Assembly: GCA_001411745.2 (NCBI GenBank) | Contig: LIQB01000003.2 | Location: 205,743 to 269,742, forward strand | Source: Psychrobacter glacincola | Lineage (GTDB): Bacteria; Pseudomonadota; Gammaproteobacteria; Pseudomonadales; Moraxellaceae | DNA: 64,000 nt | Reading direction: 5' to 3' | In this document: in pieces, positions 55,701 to 64,000 of the stretch | Layout: each line of letters begins with the position of its first letter | Position numbering within the stretch: position 1 is the first letter of the stretch | Position numbers and translations under genes: made by a program | The notes under the pieces: generated by a model | The model's database searches: none | The model's input: only the letters and a program-made list of their open reading frames with translations | What the model was told of the DNA's origin: nothing

Positions 55701-56090
55701 TTGATTGCAACTCTAGCTCATTACATTGATTTAATTGCTAAGATAGTCGAGGTCATTGGCGTACTTATTATGTTTTTTGGACTGTTTTTTGCTTTTTATC
55801 GAGGGATTCGCCTAACCAGTGGTTTTAACCATGAGACCTATATCGAAATCAGACAAACCGTCGGTAAATCTATTTTGTTAGGATTAGAAGTCCTCATCGC
55901 CGCTGATATTATGGCGACTGTCGTCACAGAACCGACGTTACTCAGCGTCCTAGTACTAGGTTTTATCGTACTCATTCGGACTTTTTTGAGCTTGTCACTA
56001 CAAGTAGAATTAGAAGGCAAATTCCCTTGGCAAAAAGAAAATACCGCACTCAAAAAAGAACCAAGTACCGCTAAAGTGGACGAGCCTTAA
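55701..56090 (+). CDS. DUF1622 membrane protein
   Basis: A 129-residue protein with three membrane helices. It matches DUF1622 by pattern: VEVIGVLIMFFGLFFAFYRG, RQTVGKSILLGLEVLIAADIM and SLSLQVELEGKFPWQ. Function of the family is unknown. The start is TTG with a good AAGGAG site eight bases upstream. It is divergent from the SDR gene and convergent with dusB, 50 bases away. Confidence 0.88.
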   Translation: MIATLAHYIDLIAKIVEVIGVLIMFFGLFFAFYRGIRLTSGFNHETYIEIRQTVGKSILLGLEVLIAADIMATVVTEPTLLSVLVLGFIVLIRTFLSLSLQVELEGKFPWQKENTALKKEPSTAKVDEP

Positions 56091-56140
56091 AGCTTTTTTA
56101 TTATTTAACAGACGCTTAGCATGAGCCGTTTGCTCACTTA

Positions 56141-57172
56141 CTATTCGTGCGCCTGCAAAAAATCTTCGACCACGCGAAACTGTCCAGCGGTACTTTCCTC
56201 ACCATACATTGCTTGGCGAAAAGCATTAGAATTAGGAATGCCTGTGGTATACCAAGCAATGTGCTTGCGAGCGATACGGCAGCCAGAGTACTCACCATAA
56301 AAGTCATATAGCTCTTGCAAATGTGCCAGTACGATCTCTTTTATCTCACTGACGCTCGGTGCGTCCAAACTATCGCCAGTGCGTAAGAAATGCTCGATAT
56401 CGCGGAATATCCATGGTTGTCCTTGGGCAGCACGCCCAATCATCACAGCATCACAACCTGTCAACTCATAGACACGCTGGGCTTTTTTCGCACTATCGAT
56501 ATCGCCATTGGCAATGACGGGAATGTTGATGCTTTCTTTAACTTCGCGTATCAGCTCATAACGCGCCTCGCCCGTATACATATCCTCGCGCGTGCGTCCG
56601 TGAATGGCAATCGCTGCAATACCTGCTTGCTCAGCGCGCTTCGCCACACGCAAGATATTCTCACGACCATTCTCATAGCCCAATCGCGTTTTTAAGGTCA
56701 CGGGGGCATTTACGCTATTTACCGCCGCATCTAGTAAACGGGCAACCAAATCTTCGTCTTGCAATAGTGCAGAACCCGCCAGCCTACGGCAGACTTTTTT
56801 GGCAGGGCAGCCCATATTTATATCAATAATTTGCGCGCCATTATCAATCTGATAACGTGCCGCTTCTGCCAATTTATCAGGCTCAGCCCCTGCAATTTGC
56901 GCTGAAATAGGCGCGATCTCATTGTCAAAATTGGCACGATACAAGGACTTTTTGCGCGCGTAAAGCGCCGTGTCAGCGATAATCATTTCACTCACTGCAT
57001 GACCAGCGCCAAAGGATTTACACAATCGCCGAAAAGGATTGTCCGTCACGCCCGCCATAGGAGCAACCATGAGGCGGTTTTCAATCGTCAGGCCGCCGAT
57101 ATTCAATGGCTGCAATAAGGGATGGTCAGATACTGGCAAAGACGACGGTAAATCAGAAGAATCAGTAGACAT
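56141..57172 (-). CDS. dusB: tRNA-dihydrouridine synthase B
   Basis: DusB reduces uridine 17 in tRNA to dihydrouridine with FMN. Marks are MVAPMAGVTDNPFRRLC, DINMGCPAKKVC (catalytic Cys), HGRTREDMYTG, PVIANGDI and IGRAAQGQPW. The 343-residue length is near E. coli (321). The ATG lies immediately after a hairpin and six Ts, with no ribosome site in view. Next upstream on the strand is the HIT-betT group. fis is not in its usual place downstream. Confidence 0.95.
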   Translation of the reverse strand: MSTDSSDLPSSLPVSDHPLLQPLNIGGLTIENRLMVAPMAGVTDNPFRRLCKSFGAGHAVSEMIIADTALYARKKSLYRANFDNEIAPISAQIAGAEPDKLAEAARYQIDNGAQIIDINMGCPAKKVCRRLAGSALLQDEDLVARLLDAAVNSVNAPVTLKTRLGYENGRENILRVAKRAEQAGIAAIAIHGRTREDMYTGEARYELIREVKESINIPVIANGDIDSAKKAQRVYELTGCDAVMIGRAAQGQPWIFRDIEHFLRTGDSLDAPSVSEIKEIVLAHLQELYDFYGEYSGCRIARKHIAWYTTGIPNSNAFRQAMYGEESTAGQFRVVEDFLQAHE

Positions 57173-57176
57173 AAAA

Positions 57177-57221
57177 AACGGCTTGCCATGAATTAAAATA
57201 AGATAATAAAAACAAGCCGTT
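57177..57221 (-). promoter_or_regulatory. hairpin with T run abutting the dusB start codon
   Basis: Perfect arms aacggcttg/caagccgtt flank a 27-base AT-rich loop. On the minus strand six Ts follow and then the dusB ATG. It could be a betT terminator or a dusB leader structure. Confidence 0.6.
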
Positions 57222-57304
57222 ATTCTAAGGAATCGTACACATAATGCAAGCTATTAACGTGAATAACTTGCATTAAGAAACACTACGCTTTCAACAGTGC
57301 ACCC

Positions 57305-59350
57305 TTACTTATCAAACACACTGCCCTGCTCTAGTGTGATGTCCTCATCATGCTCCTGCATACGCCACGGCAAACTATCTGGCGACACATTTAAGAAGTG
57401 TAGGTATTTTTCGAACTGATCAATAATATCGTTAATCACCGACTCTGATTGATAGCCATATAAATCATAGGTTTGACCACCACGGCGCAAATACACCTCA
57501 GCACGATGATGGTGCTCTTGTGGTAATTCATTGGCCATATCTTCCGTATAATAGTCAGGAATTTCATGCTCTGACAAACGAACTTCATACCAGAACTCGA
57601 CGTTATCACCGCGTCTCAATTCCAATACAGCACGGTTATTGACCTCATCATAATTTACATCAGGCAACCAGCCTGTTTCGGCAAACTTCTCTGCCACCTC
57701 ATGCATCGATGATAAAACCGTACCTTTGATATAACCCAGCACTTTTTCGCGCGTTGGTTGATTGGTGATATAGTCAATACGATCACGCCATGCGTCAAGC
57801 TTAAGTAGATGCGGCGGCAAATGATTGTCATTGGCTAGGCTTTGATTGCGATGCCCTTCAATACGTAGCGCGCGCCACATACCAAATGTCGAAATCAATA
57901 TAATGATTGCAAACGGCAAAGCACTAACGATAGCCGCTGTTTGTAGTGCACTTAGACCGCCTGCGATAAGTAGAACTGCCGCGACTGCACCCTCGGTTAT
58001 CACCCAAAACGAGCGCTGCCACCAAGGCGTATCACTACGTCCACCTGCGGCGAGCGAATCAATCACTAATGACCCTGAATCCGATGACGTCACAAAAAAG
58101 GTAATAATTAACAGTACTGTCAATGACGAGACAATCTGCGTGAATGGTAAATTCTCTAGCAATTTAAATAACGCAATCGCTTGGTTGTTTTGCACTTCGC
58201 TAATCAGCGCGTCGTAACCATCGACCATAATCATATGCAGTGCCGTATCGCCAAACACCGAAAACCAAAAGAAGGTAAATAGCGTTGGCACTAACATGAC
58301 GCCCAATACAAACTCACGAATGGTGCGACCGCGACTGATTTTGGCAATAAACAGACCCACAAAAGGCGCCCAAGCAATCGTCCATGCAAAAATAAATAGT
58401 GTCCAACTACCGATCCAATCACTTGATTGATAGGCTTGCAAGCTAAAAGTACGCTCAACGATATTGCCCAGATAGCTGCCCGTGTTTTCCATAAAAGCAT
58501 TGAGAATAAAAATCGACGGACCAACGATAAAGACAAATAACATGAGTGCCGTTGCCAATACCATGTTTAAGATAGACAAGCGCTTGACGCCTTTGTCCAT
58601 ACCTGCCAGCACGGATACCAAGGCAGCTGCTGTTACTAAAGCAATGATAATAACCTGCACCGTCGTATTAACTGGCACCATCTCTGGTAGCAAATAATTT
58701 AGACCTGCATTAATTTGCGCCACTGACAGACCCAAACTGGTAGCGATACCGAACATCGTGCCCACAATCGCAAACACATCAACGGTATGGCCGATAGGGC
58801 CGTAGATTTTATCACCGATTAATGGATATAGCGTTGAGCGTACCGACAATGGCAAGCCATGACGAAAAGAGAAATACGCCAGCGACAAACCTACTACGCC
58901 ATAAATCGCCCAAATATGAAAACCCCAATGAAAATAGGCAATTTGCATGGCTTCTTTGGCAGCTTCAATCGTCTGCGGCGTGGAAAGTGGCGGACTGGCA
59001 AAATGCAATACCGGCTCTGCTACGCCATAAAACAATAGCGCGATACCGTAGCCTGCGGAAAACAGCATGGCGAACCATTCCAGAAACTTATACTCAGCCT
59101 CCGCATGGTCAGGGCCTAATTTAATACTGCCATAAGGCGAAAATGCCAAGGCGATAATAAACATCAAAAATATGGCGACTGCCAACATATAAAACCAGCC
59201 GAAAGTGTCGGTGGTAAATGCCAGCACTTTGCTGAACAGCTCGCCAGCAGCGTCAGGGTTGATGGCTGTGCCGATCACCAATAACAGCATAATCGCTGCT
59301 GCCGGCACAAAAACCGGCAACAAAATAGTGGAGCGAGGTAATTTACTCAT
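57305..59350 (-). CDS. betT: BCCT family osmolyte transporter, BetT-like
   Basis: A secondary transporter for choline, betaine or similar. The ATG at 59350 gives 681 residues (MSKLPRSTILLPVF); an ATG at 59401 adds 17. About twelve helices cover 1-510. The family blocks are FSAGYGIALLFYGVAEP and WAPFVGLFIAKISRGRTIREF. A long cytoplasmic C-terminal tail (about 510-681) as in BetT acts in osmosensing in relatives. The usual Gly/Ile-rich GxGIG motif reads SAGYGI. The name betT is by overall shape; substrate is inferred. Confidence 0.9.
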   Translation of the reverse strand: MSKLPRSTILLPVFVPAAAIMLLLVIGTAINPDAAGELFSKVLAFTTDTFGWFYMLAVAIFLMFIIALAFSPYGSIKLGPDHAEAEYKFLEWFAMLFSAGYGIALLFYGVAEPVLHFASPPLSTPQTIEAAKEAMQIAYFHWGFHIWAIYGVVGLSLAYFSFRHGLPLSVRSTLYPLIGDKIYGPIGHTVDVFAIVGTMFGIATSLGLSVAQINAGLNYLLPEMVPVNTTVQVIIIALVTAAALVSVLAGMDKGVKRLSILNMVLATALMLFVFIVGPSIFILNAFMENTGSYLGNIVERTFSLQAYQSSDWIGSWTLFIFAWTIAWAPFVGLFIAKISRGRTIREFVLGVMLVPTLFTFFWFSVFGDTALHMIMVDGYDALISEVQNNQAIALFKLLENLPFTQIVSSLTVLLIITFFVTSSDSGSLVIDSLAAGGRSDTPWWQRSFWVITEGAVAAVLLIAGGLSALQTAAIVSALPFAIIILISTFGMWRALRIEGHRNQSLANDNHLPPHLLKLDAWRDRIDYITNQPTREKVLGYIKGTVLSSMHEVAEKFAETGWLPDVNYDEVNNRAVLELRRGDNVEFWYEVRLSEHEIPDYYTEDMANELPQEHHHRAEVYLRRGGQTYDLYGYQSESVINDIIDQFEKYLHFLNVSPDSLPWRMQEHDEDITLEQGSVFDK

Positions 59351-59577
59351 AGAAAGTGATATCCCCAAAAAGTAGCAATGAAAAATAATCTTCGATATCA
59401 AGATTAATAATCAGAAGGAGCAGTGCCTTTTTTATAAAAAGTGACTCACAAAGGCGAAAATGCATCAGTTATTATTAAACAAATACAATTTTTATCACAC
59501 TATGCTCAAAAACCCCAGACAAGCGCCCAACTTGTAACATGACTTTAACGATTGTTACATGACTATTACCAAGTAAT

Positions 59578-59610
59578 AAAAAAGGCCGCTTGTTAGCGAC
59601 CTTTTTATTT
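59578..59610 (-). terminator. intrinsic terminator after the HIT gene
   Basis: A 12-bp stem (aaaaaggccgct, one mismatch) with a four-base loop gives a T run on the minus strand, about 60 bases beyond the HIT stop. Confidence 0.85.
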
Positions 59611-59668
59611 TATTCTGGAACAATTTACGTTTTGCTTGTTAATTCGACAATATCTCGTTTTTTTATTA

Positions 59669-60109
59669 CTAAATAGTAATGGCAGCAGCAAGTTGCTTTG
59701 ACGTTTCAGCCAGTTCTGTATGATCAGCTTGGGTCACTGCATGTCGACCGAGCTCATGAATACTCGATGGAATGAGATGCACGTGATAATGAAAAACGGT
59801 TTGACCCGCCTCGCTACCATTTAATTGCATCTGAATAATACCTTCACGCGCAAATACTTGACGCTGTGCTTGCATAACTTTTTTAGCGGTCATTAACACC
59901 GCGGCGGCATACTCTGGTTCAAGATCCGCCAAATCAACGGCTTTTTGCTTAGGAATCACCAGCACATGCCCCTCTGCTTGTGGCATTATATCCATAAAGG
60001 CAAGGGTTTTATCATCTTCATAGACTTTGTGATAGGGGATGTCACCGTTTAGCATTTTGGCAAAGATATTGTTATCGTCATACGCAGCTTGCTCATTGGC
60101 TTGGGTCAT
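59669..60109 (-). CDS. HIT family protein (histidine triad nucleotide hydrolase)
   Basis: The ATG at 60109 with an AAAGGA site six bases upstream gives 146 residues; a longer frame to 60220 is rejected. The histidine triad is HYHVHLIP, and the N-terminal FAKMLNGDIPYHKVYEDD is typical of the Fhit/HINT-like bacterial HIT proteins that hydrolyse nucleoside phosphoramidates or dinucleotides. Physiological substrate unknown. A terminator separates it from betT downstream. Confidence 0.92.
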   Translation of the reverse strand: MTQANEQAAYDDNNIFAKMLNGDIPYHKVYEDDKTLAFMDIMPQAEGHVLVIPKQKAVDLADLEPEYAAAVLMTAKKVMQAQRQVFAREGIIQMQLNGSEAGQTVFHYHVHLIPSSIHELGRHAVTQADHTELAETSKQLAAAITI

Positions 60110-60333
60110 TATTTTTCCTTTACTTGTTTGATTATTGGTTACTCGACAGCTTTTATAAGGAATGGAATAGCCTGTAATATAGTGGACGAAATGTCGTTTA
60201 AGCACAAGTTGCGATAGCACTCGTTATTAAAAATTCGCAATACGTAAGCTAATCGCGGTAGCTCACTAATTTGGTTGGCGAGTCAGGCGCTTTAAATGTT
60301 ATATTAACCCTCTACTTTAACAACACTACGTTT

Positions 60334-61116
60334 ATGGATTCGTCTACTTTGCCGACTCAATCAAATATGAGTAACATTTATACAGAACCTGCTCAAGCAG
60401 CGCAAACGTCTGTCACAGCTGACTCTGTGTTCAATAATGAAAAACAACCAAGCAGCACTGAGACTCAAGCCCCCACTCAAAGTATTGAGCCTAACGCGCT
60501 CATTCTGGCCGAAGTACTGAGCGACAAGACGATTGGTTGGAAGATACACAATTGCAAAATCACTAAAAAGACGGTCACACAGGATTTACCATTACCGTTC
60601 TTATATCATTACGACAGTTTAAATGATGCGATTAAGCAAGCAAATCCGCTCACACCTGCCCTACTGTCACAGTTCAATACGCCCATGAGCGCTCGTGAAG
60701 CAGCCAAGCTGATTGGTATTAACGAAGCACTAATCATCAGCCCTTGGCATGTCAAAATCATCGGTTCATTGGTGGTTTTTAGCGAAGCGTTGCAGTTAGC
60801 CGTACGCTTGCATTGGACCAATACGGGCAAAGACACCCAACAACTTTATACCCAGAATGAAGCAGATGCTATTACAGCCGCTTTTAAAGATTGGCAGTTT
60901 TTTGGTCGTATCGATGTACTCTACAAAAATAATAAGCAAACCTTAATCAGTATAGATGAACAAGCTGAAGGCAATGAGCAACTACTTCGTATTGAAGCAA
61001 ACGCTGATTATCAATGCTTGCCAGCGACTCATGCGTTAGTGGTTATCGCTAAATTGGAAGCGGACAAAATAGAGCTACCTTGGTTTGAGGCGGCGATAGT
61101 AGAGCGCGTCGAATAA
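60334..61116 (+). CDS. uncharacterised soluble protein
   Basis: I do not recognise this 260-residue protein (start ATG 60334; a TTG at 60271 is in frame). The first 60 residues are Ser/Thr/Gln-rich and probably disordered. The rest is a mixed alpha/beta domain without motif cysteines or a P-loop (ILAEVLSDKTIGWKI; SPWHVKIIGSLVVFSEALQLAV; DWQFFGRIDVLYKNNKQTL). There is no signal peptide or membrane helix. It lies between the divergent HIT gene and ilvD on the plus strand. Confidence 0.7.
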   Translation: MDSSTLPTQSNMSNIYTEPAQAAQTSVTADSVFNNEKQPSSTETQAPTQSIEPNALILAEVLSDKTIGWKIHNCKITKKTVTQDLPLPFLYHYDSLNDAIKQANPLTPALLSQFNTPMSAREAAKLIGINEALIISPWHVKIIGSLVVFSEALQLAVRLHWTNTGKDTQQLYTQNEADAITAAFKDWQFFGRIDVLYKNNKQTLISIDEQAEGNEQLLRIEANADYQCLPATHALVVIAKLEADKIELPWFEAAIVERVE

Positions 61117-61321
61117 CACCTTATCTTCCAAATACTTACGATGTTATGACTACTATTGACTTGGCATTATCAATGAGTAGTTTTCAGTGACTCATATCTA
61201 ATGGTATGGTAACGACCTAGTATTATTCACTAGTCCTCGCATTTTATAAAAAGCACACTATCAATATTAAAATTGAGGGTGCACATTTTCACAAACCTCG
61301 CCTATTTGTAAGGAACATCAC

Positions 61322-63208
61322 ATGGATTATCGCTCAAAAACCTCTACTGGCGGCCGTAATATGGCAGGCGCGCGCGCATTATGGCGTGCGACTGGCATGA
61401 CTGATGGTGACTTTGGCAAACCAATCATTGCCATCGCCAACTCATTTACCCAGTTCGTACCCGGCCATGTGCATCTAAAAGACTTGGGGCAACTGGTCGC
61501 ACGTGAGATTGAACAAGCAGGCGGCGTGGCCAAAGAGTTCAATACCATTGCAGTCGATGATGGTATTGCCATGGGTCATAGCGGTATGTTGTACTCGCTA
61601 CCCAGCCGCGACCTAATTGCTGACTCTGTAGAATACATGGTCAATGCTCACTGTGCGGATGCACTAGTGTGTATCTCTAACTGCGATAAAATCACACCGG
61701 GTATGTTAATGGCTGCGATGCGCCTCAATATTCCAGTAGTGTTTATTTCAGGTGGCCCAATGGAAGCGGGCAAAATTTTAGCCAGCACAGTTGGTAAGAG
61801 CCATAATACCGATGGTAGTGACAGTAGTGCGATTCGTAAGCTTGACCTTGTCGATGCGATGATGGATGCCGCTGATGACAGCATTAGTGATGCAGATGTA
61901 GCCGCTATTGAAGCCTCAGCTTGCCCAACTTGTGGTTCGTGCTCTGGTATGTTTACGGCCAACTCAATGAACTGCTTAACCGAAGCGTTGGGCTTGGCAT
62001 TACCGGGTAATGGCTCACTACTAGCGACTCATTCATTACGTCGTGAGCTGTTTTTAGAAGCAGGACGCACCATTGTCTCGCTTGCCAAACGTCGCTATGA
62101 GCAAGATGATGATTCAGTATTGCCACGCTCCATCGCTAGCAAAGCGGCTTTTGAAAACGCAATGACCTTAGATATCGCGATGGGTGGCTCAACCAATACT
62201 ATTTTGCATCTGTTAGCGGCTGCTAACGAAGCAGAAGTCGATTTCAAAATGTCAGATATCGATCGTCTAAGTCGCGGTGTACCTTGCCTTGCAAAAGTCG
62301 CCCCTGCCTCGCAAAAATATCACATGGAAGATGTGCATCGTGCTGGCGGTGTCTTTGCGTTATTGGCCGAGCTTGATCGTGCTGGATTACTGAAGACTGA
62401 CGTACCGACCATCCATAGTCCAACGATGAAAGCCGCGATTGATAAGTGGGATATCATGAATCCTGATAATCAAGAGGCTCGCGCACGCTTCCTTGCAGCA
62501 CCGGGTGGCATACGTACCACTGAGGCATTTTCACAATCAAAAGAATGGTCAAACCTCGACGTCAACCGTGAGTCAGGTTGTATCCGTAGTGCCCAACATG
62601 CCTATTCTACAGATGGTGGTTTGGCCGTATTGTATGGCAATATCGCTGAGCGTGGCTGTGTAGTCAAAACCGCAGGTGTGGATGACAGCATCCTAGTATT
62701 TACTGGTCGTGCGCGATTATTTGAATCACAAGATGACGCAGTTGCCGCGGTATTGGCTGATGATATTGTCGCAGGTGATGTTGTTATCATCCGTTATGAA
62801 GGCCCTAAAGGCGGTCCTGGTATGCAAGAGATGCTCTATCCAACGACTTATCTCAAGTCAAAAGGCTTGGGTAAAGAATGCGCCCTACTCACCGATGGTC
62901 GTTTCTCTGGTGGTACCTCAGGCCTATCAATCGGTCATGCCAGCCCAGAAGCAGCGGAAGGCGGCGCAATTGGTCTGGTTGAAGAAGGCGATACCATCCA
63001 TATCGACATTCCTAATCGTACGATTAACATGCAAGTCAGTGATGCCGATTTGGCCACTCGCCGCGAAGCAATGGAAGCTCGTGGCCGCGATGCGTGGAAG
63101 CCTGTAAGCCGTGACCGTCATGTGACCCCTGCGCTACGTGCCTATGCTGCCATGACTACCAGTGCCGATACCGGTGCGGTACGTGACGTGAGTCAAGTTG
63201 AGCGCTAG
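61322..63208 (+). CDS. ilvD: dihydroxy-acid dehydratase
   Basis: IlvD is an iron-sulfur dehydratase in branched-chain amino acid synthesis. The cluster and metal ligands are in NCDKITPGM (C121) and [31 protein letters not shown] and [14 protein letters not shown] are signature blocks. Length 628 is close to E. coli (616). An AAGGA site precedes the ATG. The gene is monocistronic with its own terminator. Confidence 0.98.
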   Translation: MDYRSKTSTGGRNMAGARALWRATGMTDGDFGKPIIAIANSFTQFVPGHVHLKDLGQLVAREIEQAGGVAKEFNTIAVDDGIAMGHSGMLYSLPSRDLIADSVEYMVNAHCADALVCISNCDKITPGMLMAAMRLNIPVVFISGGPMEAGKILASTVGKSHNTDGSDSSAIRKLDLVDAMMDAADDSISDADVAAIEASACPTCGSCSGMFTANSMNCLTEALGLALPGNGSLLATHSLRRELFLEAGRTIVSLAKRRYEQDDDSVLPRSIASKAAFENAMTLDIAMGGSTNTILHLLAAANEAEVDFKMSDIDRLSRGVPCLAKVAPASQKYHMEDVHRAGGVFALLAELDRAGLLKTDVPTIHSPTMKAAIDKWDIMNPDNQEARARFLAAPGGIRTTEAFSQSKEWSNLDVNRESGCIRSAQHAYSTDGGLAVLYGNIAERGCVVKTAGVDDSILVFTGRARLFESQDDAVAAVLADDIVAGDVVIIRYEGPKGGPGMQEMLYPTTYLKSKGLGKECALLTDGRFSGGTSGLSIGHASPEAAEGGAIGLVEEGDTIHIDIPNRTINMQVSDADLATRREAMEARGRDAWKPVSRDRHVTPALRAYAAMTTSADTGAVRDVSQVER

Positions 63209-63252
63209 GCCTTAAATTATTAATCGTTAAAGTATATTGGTAAAAATCTATT

Positions 63253-63281
63253 AAGCCTGCGCTATGCAGGCTTTTTTTTCA
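63253..63281 (+). terminator. intrinsic terminator after ilvD
   Basis: Perfect stem aagcctgc/gcaggctt with a five-base loop and an eight-T run, 45 bases past the ilvD stop. Confidence 0.92.
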
Positions 63282-63417
63282 CCAAAAAACAACGCATATG
63301 TCGTTTTGATAACGATTTTTTGCGGTAATCATTATTTTTTAGCGTCATTATAATGGACTAGTAAATATGACCTCACTCTAACTTTTTAAGATAAACATAA
63401 CAGCGTGCACCTACCTT

Positions 63418-64000
63418 ATGATTGAAAACTACAATTTATTTTTATTGGTCTGCGGTATCGCTTTTTTACTGGGGGCGTTATTCCCCATTATATTTAAGCG
63501 CACGCCTATCTCTTTGCCTATGTTGCAGGTCAGCTTTGGATTACTCATGGGGTACTGGTGGACGACCTTATCATTTTTAGACCCTATGAATAACGGCTTA
63601 ATTATCGAAAAATTAACCGAAATTGTAGTGCTCGTATCCTTGGTTGGTGCTGGTATCAAAATTGATACGAAGCTGTCTTGGCAATTGTGGCGGCCAACCG
63701 TACGTCTGTTGCTTATTACCATGCCGATTGGCATCTTTGCGATGGCGGTGCTAGGCTACTATGCATTTGGTCTCAGTCTGGGAGCCGCTATATTGCTGGG
63801 CGCAGTACTGGCTCCAACCGATCCTGTATTGGCTTCTAGTATTCAAGTAGGGCCACCCAATACAGGTCGCGAAGACACACCGCGCTTTACATTAACGTCA
63901 GAAGCAGGATTGAATGACGGACTGGCTTTCCCATTTGTTTATTTGGCCATAAAAATAGCGGAAGCCTTTAGCCAAGGCAATTCCTTTACCCTCGAGATGC
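63418..64000 (+). CDS. CPA1 family Na+/H+ antiporter, 3' end outside the window
   Basis: The first 194 residues of a cation:proton antiporter; the frame runs off the window end. Early membrane helices lead to APTDPVLASSIQVGPP and LTSEAGLNDGLAFPF, the classic NhaP/CPA1 ion-site blocks with the ND pair. It would exchange Na+ (or K+) for H+, in keeping with the osmolyte transporters nearby. The ATG has no strong ribosome site. The NhaP-type name is by family. Confidence 0.9.
   Translation, partial: MIENYNLFLLVCGIAFLLGALFPIIFKRTPISLPMLQVSFGLLMGYWWTTLSFLDPMNNGLIIEKLTEIVVLVSLVGAGIKIDTKLSWQLWRPTVRLLLITMPIGIFAMAVLGYYAFGLSLGAAILLGAVLAPTDPVLASSIQVGPPNTGREDTPRFTLTSEAGLNDGLAFPFVYLAIKIAEAFSQGNSFTLEM

Noticed and set aside
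1..64000. CRISPR array, tRNA, rRNA or riboswitch
   Set aside because: No regularly spaced repeats, cloverleaf-type sequence or recognisable aptamer was found by reading both strands.

Overview
The window looks like chromosomal DNA of a gammaproteobacterium of the Moraxellaceae, most likely Psychrobacter or a close relative. This is inferred from moderate GC content, many AT-rich intergenic stretches, the gene set (DegS/AlgW-like protease, scattered gspL/gspM, cvpA-purF, MsrA/MsrB fusion, BCCT and ProVWX-type osmolyte uptake) and Ala/Gln/Thr-rich protein tails. No database was searched. No rRNA, tRNA, CRISPR array or phage is visible. Most of the window is ordinary core chromosome with a few accessory patches.

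Layout. 1-2000: a small accessory patch holding an FRG-domain gene cut by the window edge, a RelBE-type toxin-antitoxin pair and an unknown GTG-start gene whose C-terminus resembles the neighbouring antitoxin. 2065-3656: nrdB and its yfaE-type ferredoxin (class Ia ribonucleotide reductase), with a 110-bp intergenic repeat between them. 3.8-12.6 kb: periplasm and envelope genes (DegS-like protease, Nif3-like protein, two lytic transglycosylases) and a 1-kb gene-free gap. 13-18.7 kb: a CNNM/CBS membrane protein, then yajC, secD and secF. 19-21.7 kb: a MATE transporter and azlCD. 21.9-32.5 kb: a long minus-strand run, in transcription order zapE, nitroreductase, gpsA, sixA, gspL, gspM, a membrane protein, pyrD, cvpA, purF. 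32.5-39.3 kb: an alpha/beta hydrolase, a small lipoprotein, xseA/xseB, pncB and a thioredoxin-MsrA-MsrB fusion. 39.6-44.4 kb: an osmolyte ABC transporter (ATPase plus fused binding protein-permease) and an aldehyde dehydrogenase. 44.9-47.2 kb: lipB, ppa and a small tail-anchored protein. 47.4-53.1 kb: a two-partner secretion locus (TpsA adhesin and TpsB transporter), followed by a decayed insertion-sequence fragment. 54-64 kb: ppiC, an SDR, a DUF1622 protein, dusB, a BetT-like transporter, a HIT protein, an unknown protein, ilvD and the start of a CPA1 Na+/H+ antiporter.

How the genes fit together. Envelope work is prominent: proton-motive-force-driven protein export (YajC/SecDF), peptidoglycan cleavage, periplasmic quality control, repair of oxidised methionine, two type II secretion inner-membrane subunits and a secreted adhesin. 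Two separate osmolyte uptake systems suit a salt- or cold-adapted organism. purF, pyrD, nrdB/yfaE and pncB supply nucleotides and NAD.

The strongest unusual signals are the antitoxin-like tail shared by two adjacent genes at 1.0-2.0 kb, three copies of an intergenic inverted-repeat element, a MITE-like element at 44.44 kb, a pentanucleotide repeat over the pncB stop codon, a terminator-like hairpin abutting the dusB start codon, and palindromes upstream of yajC and tpsA. I did not find a clearly new multi-gene system. The closest candidate is the 0-2 kb patch, which continues beyond the window.
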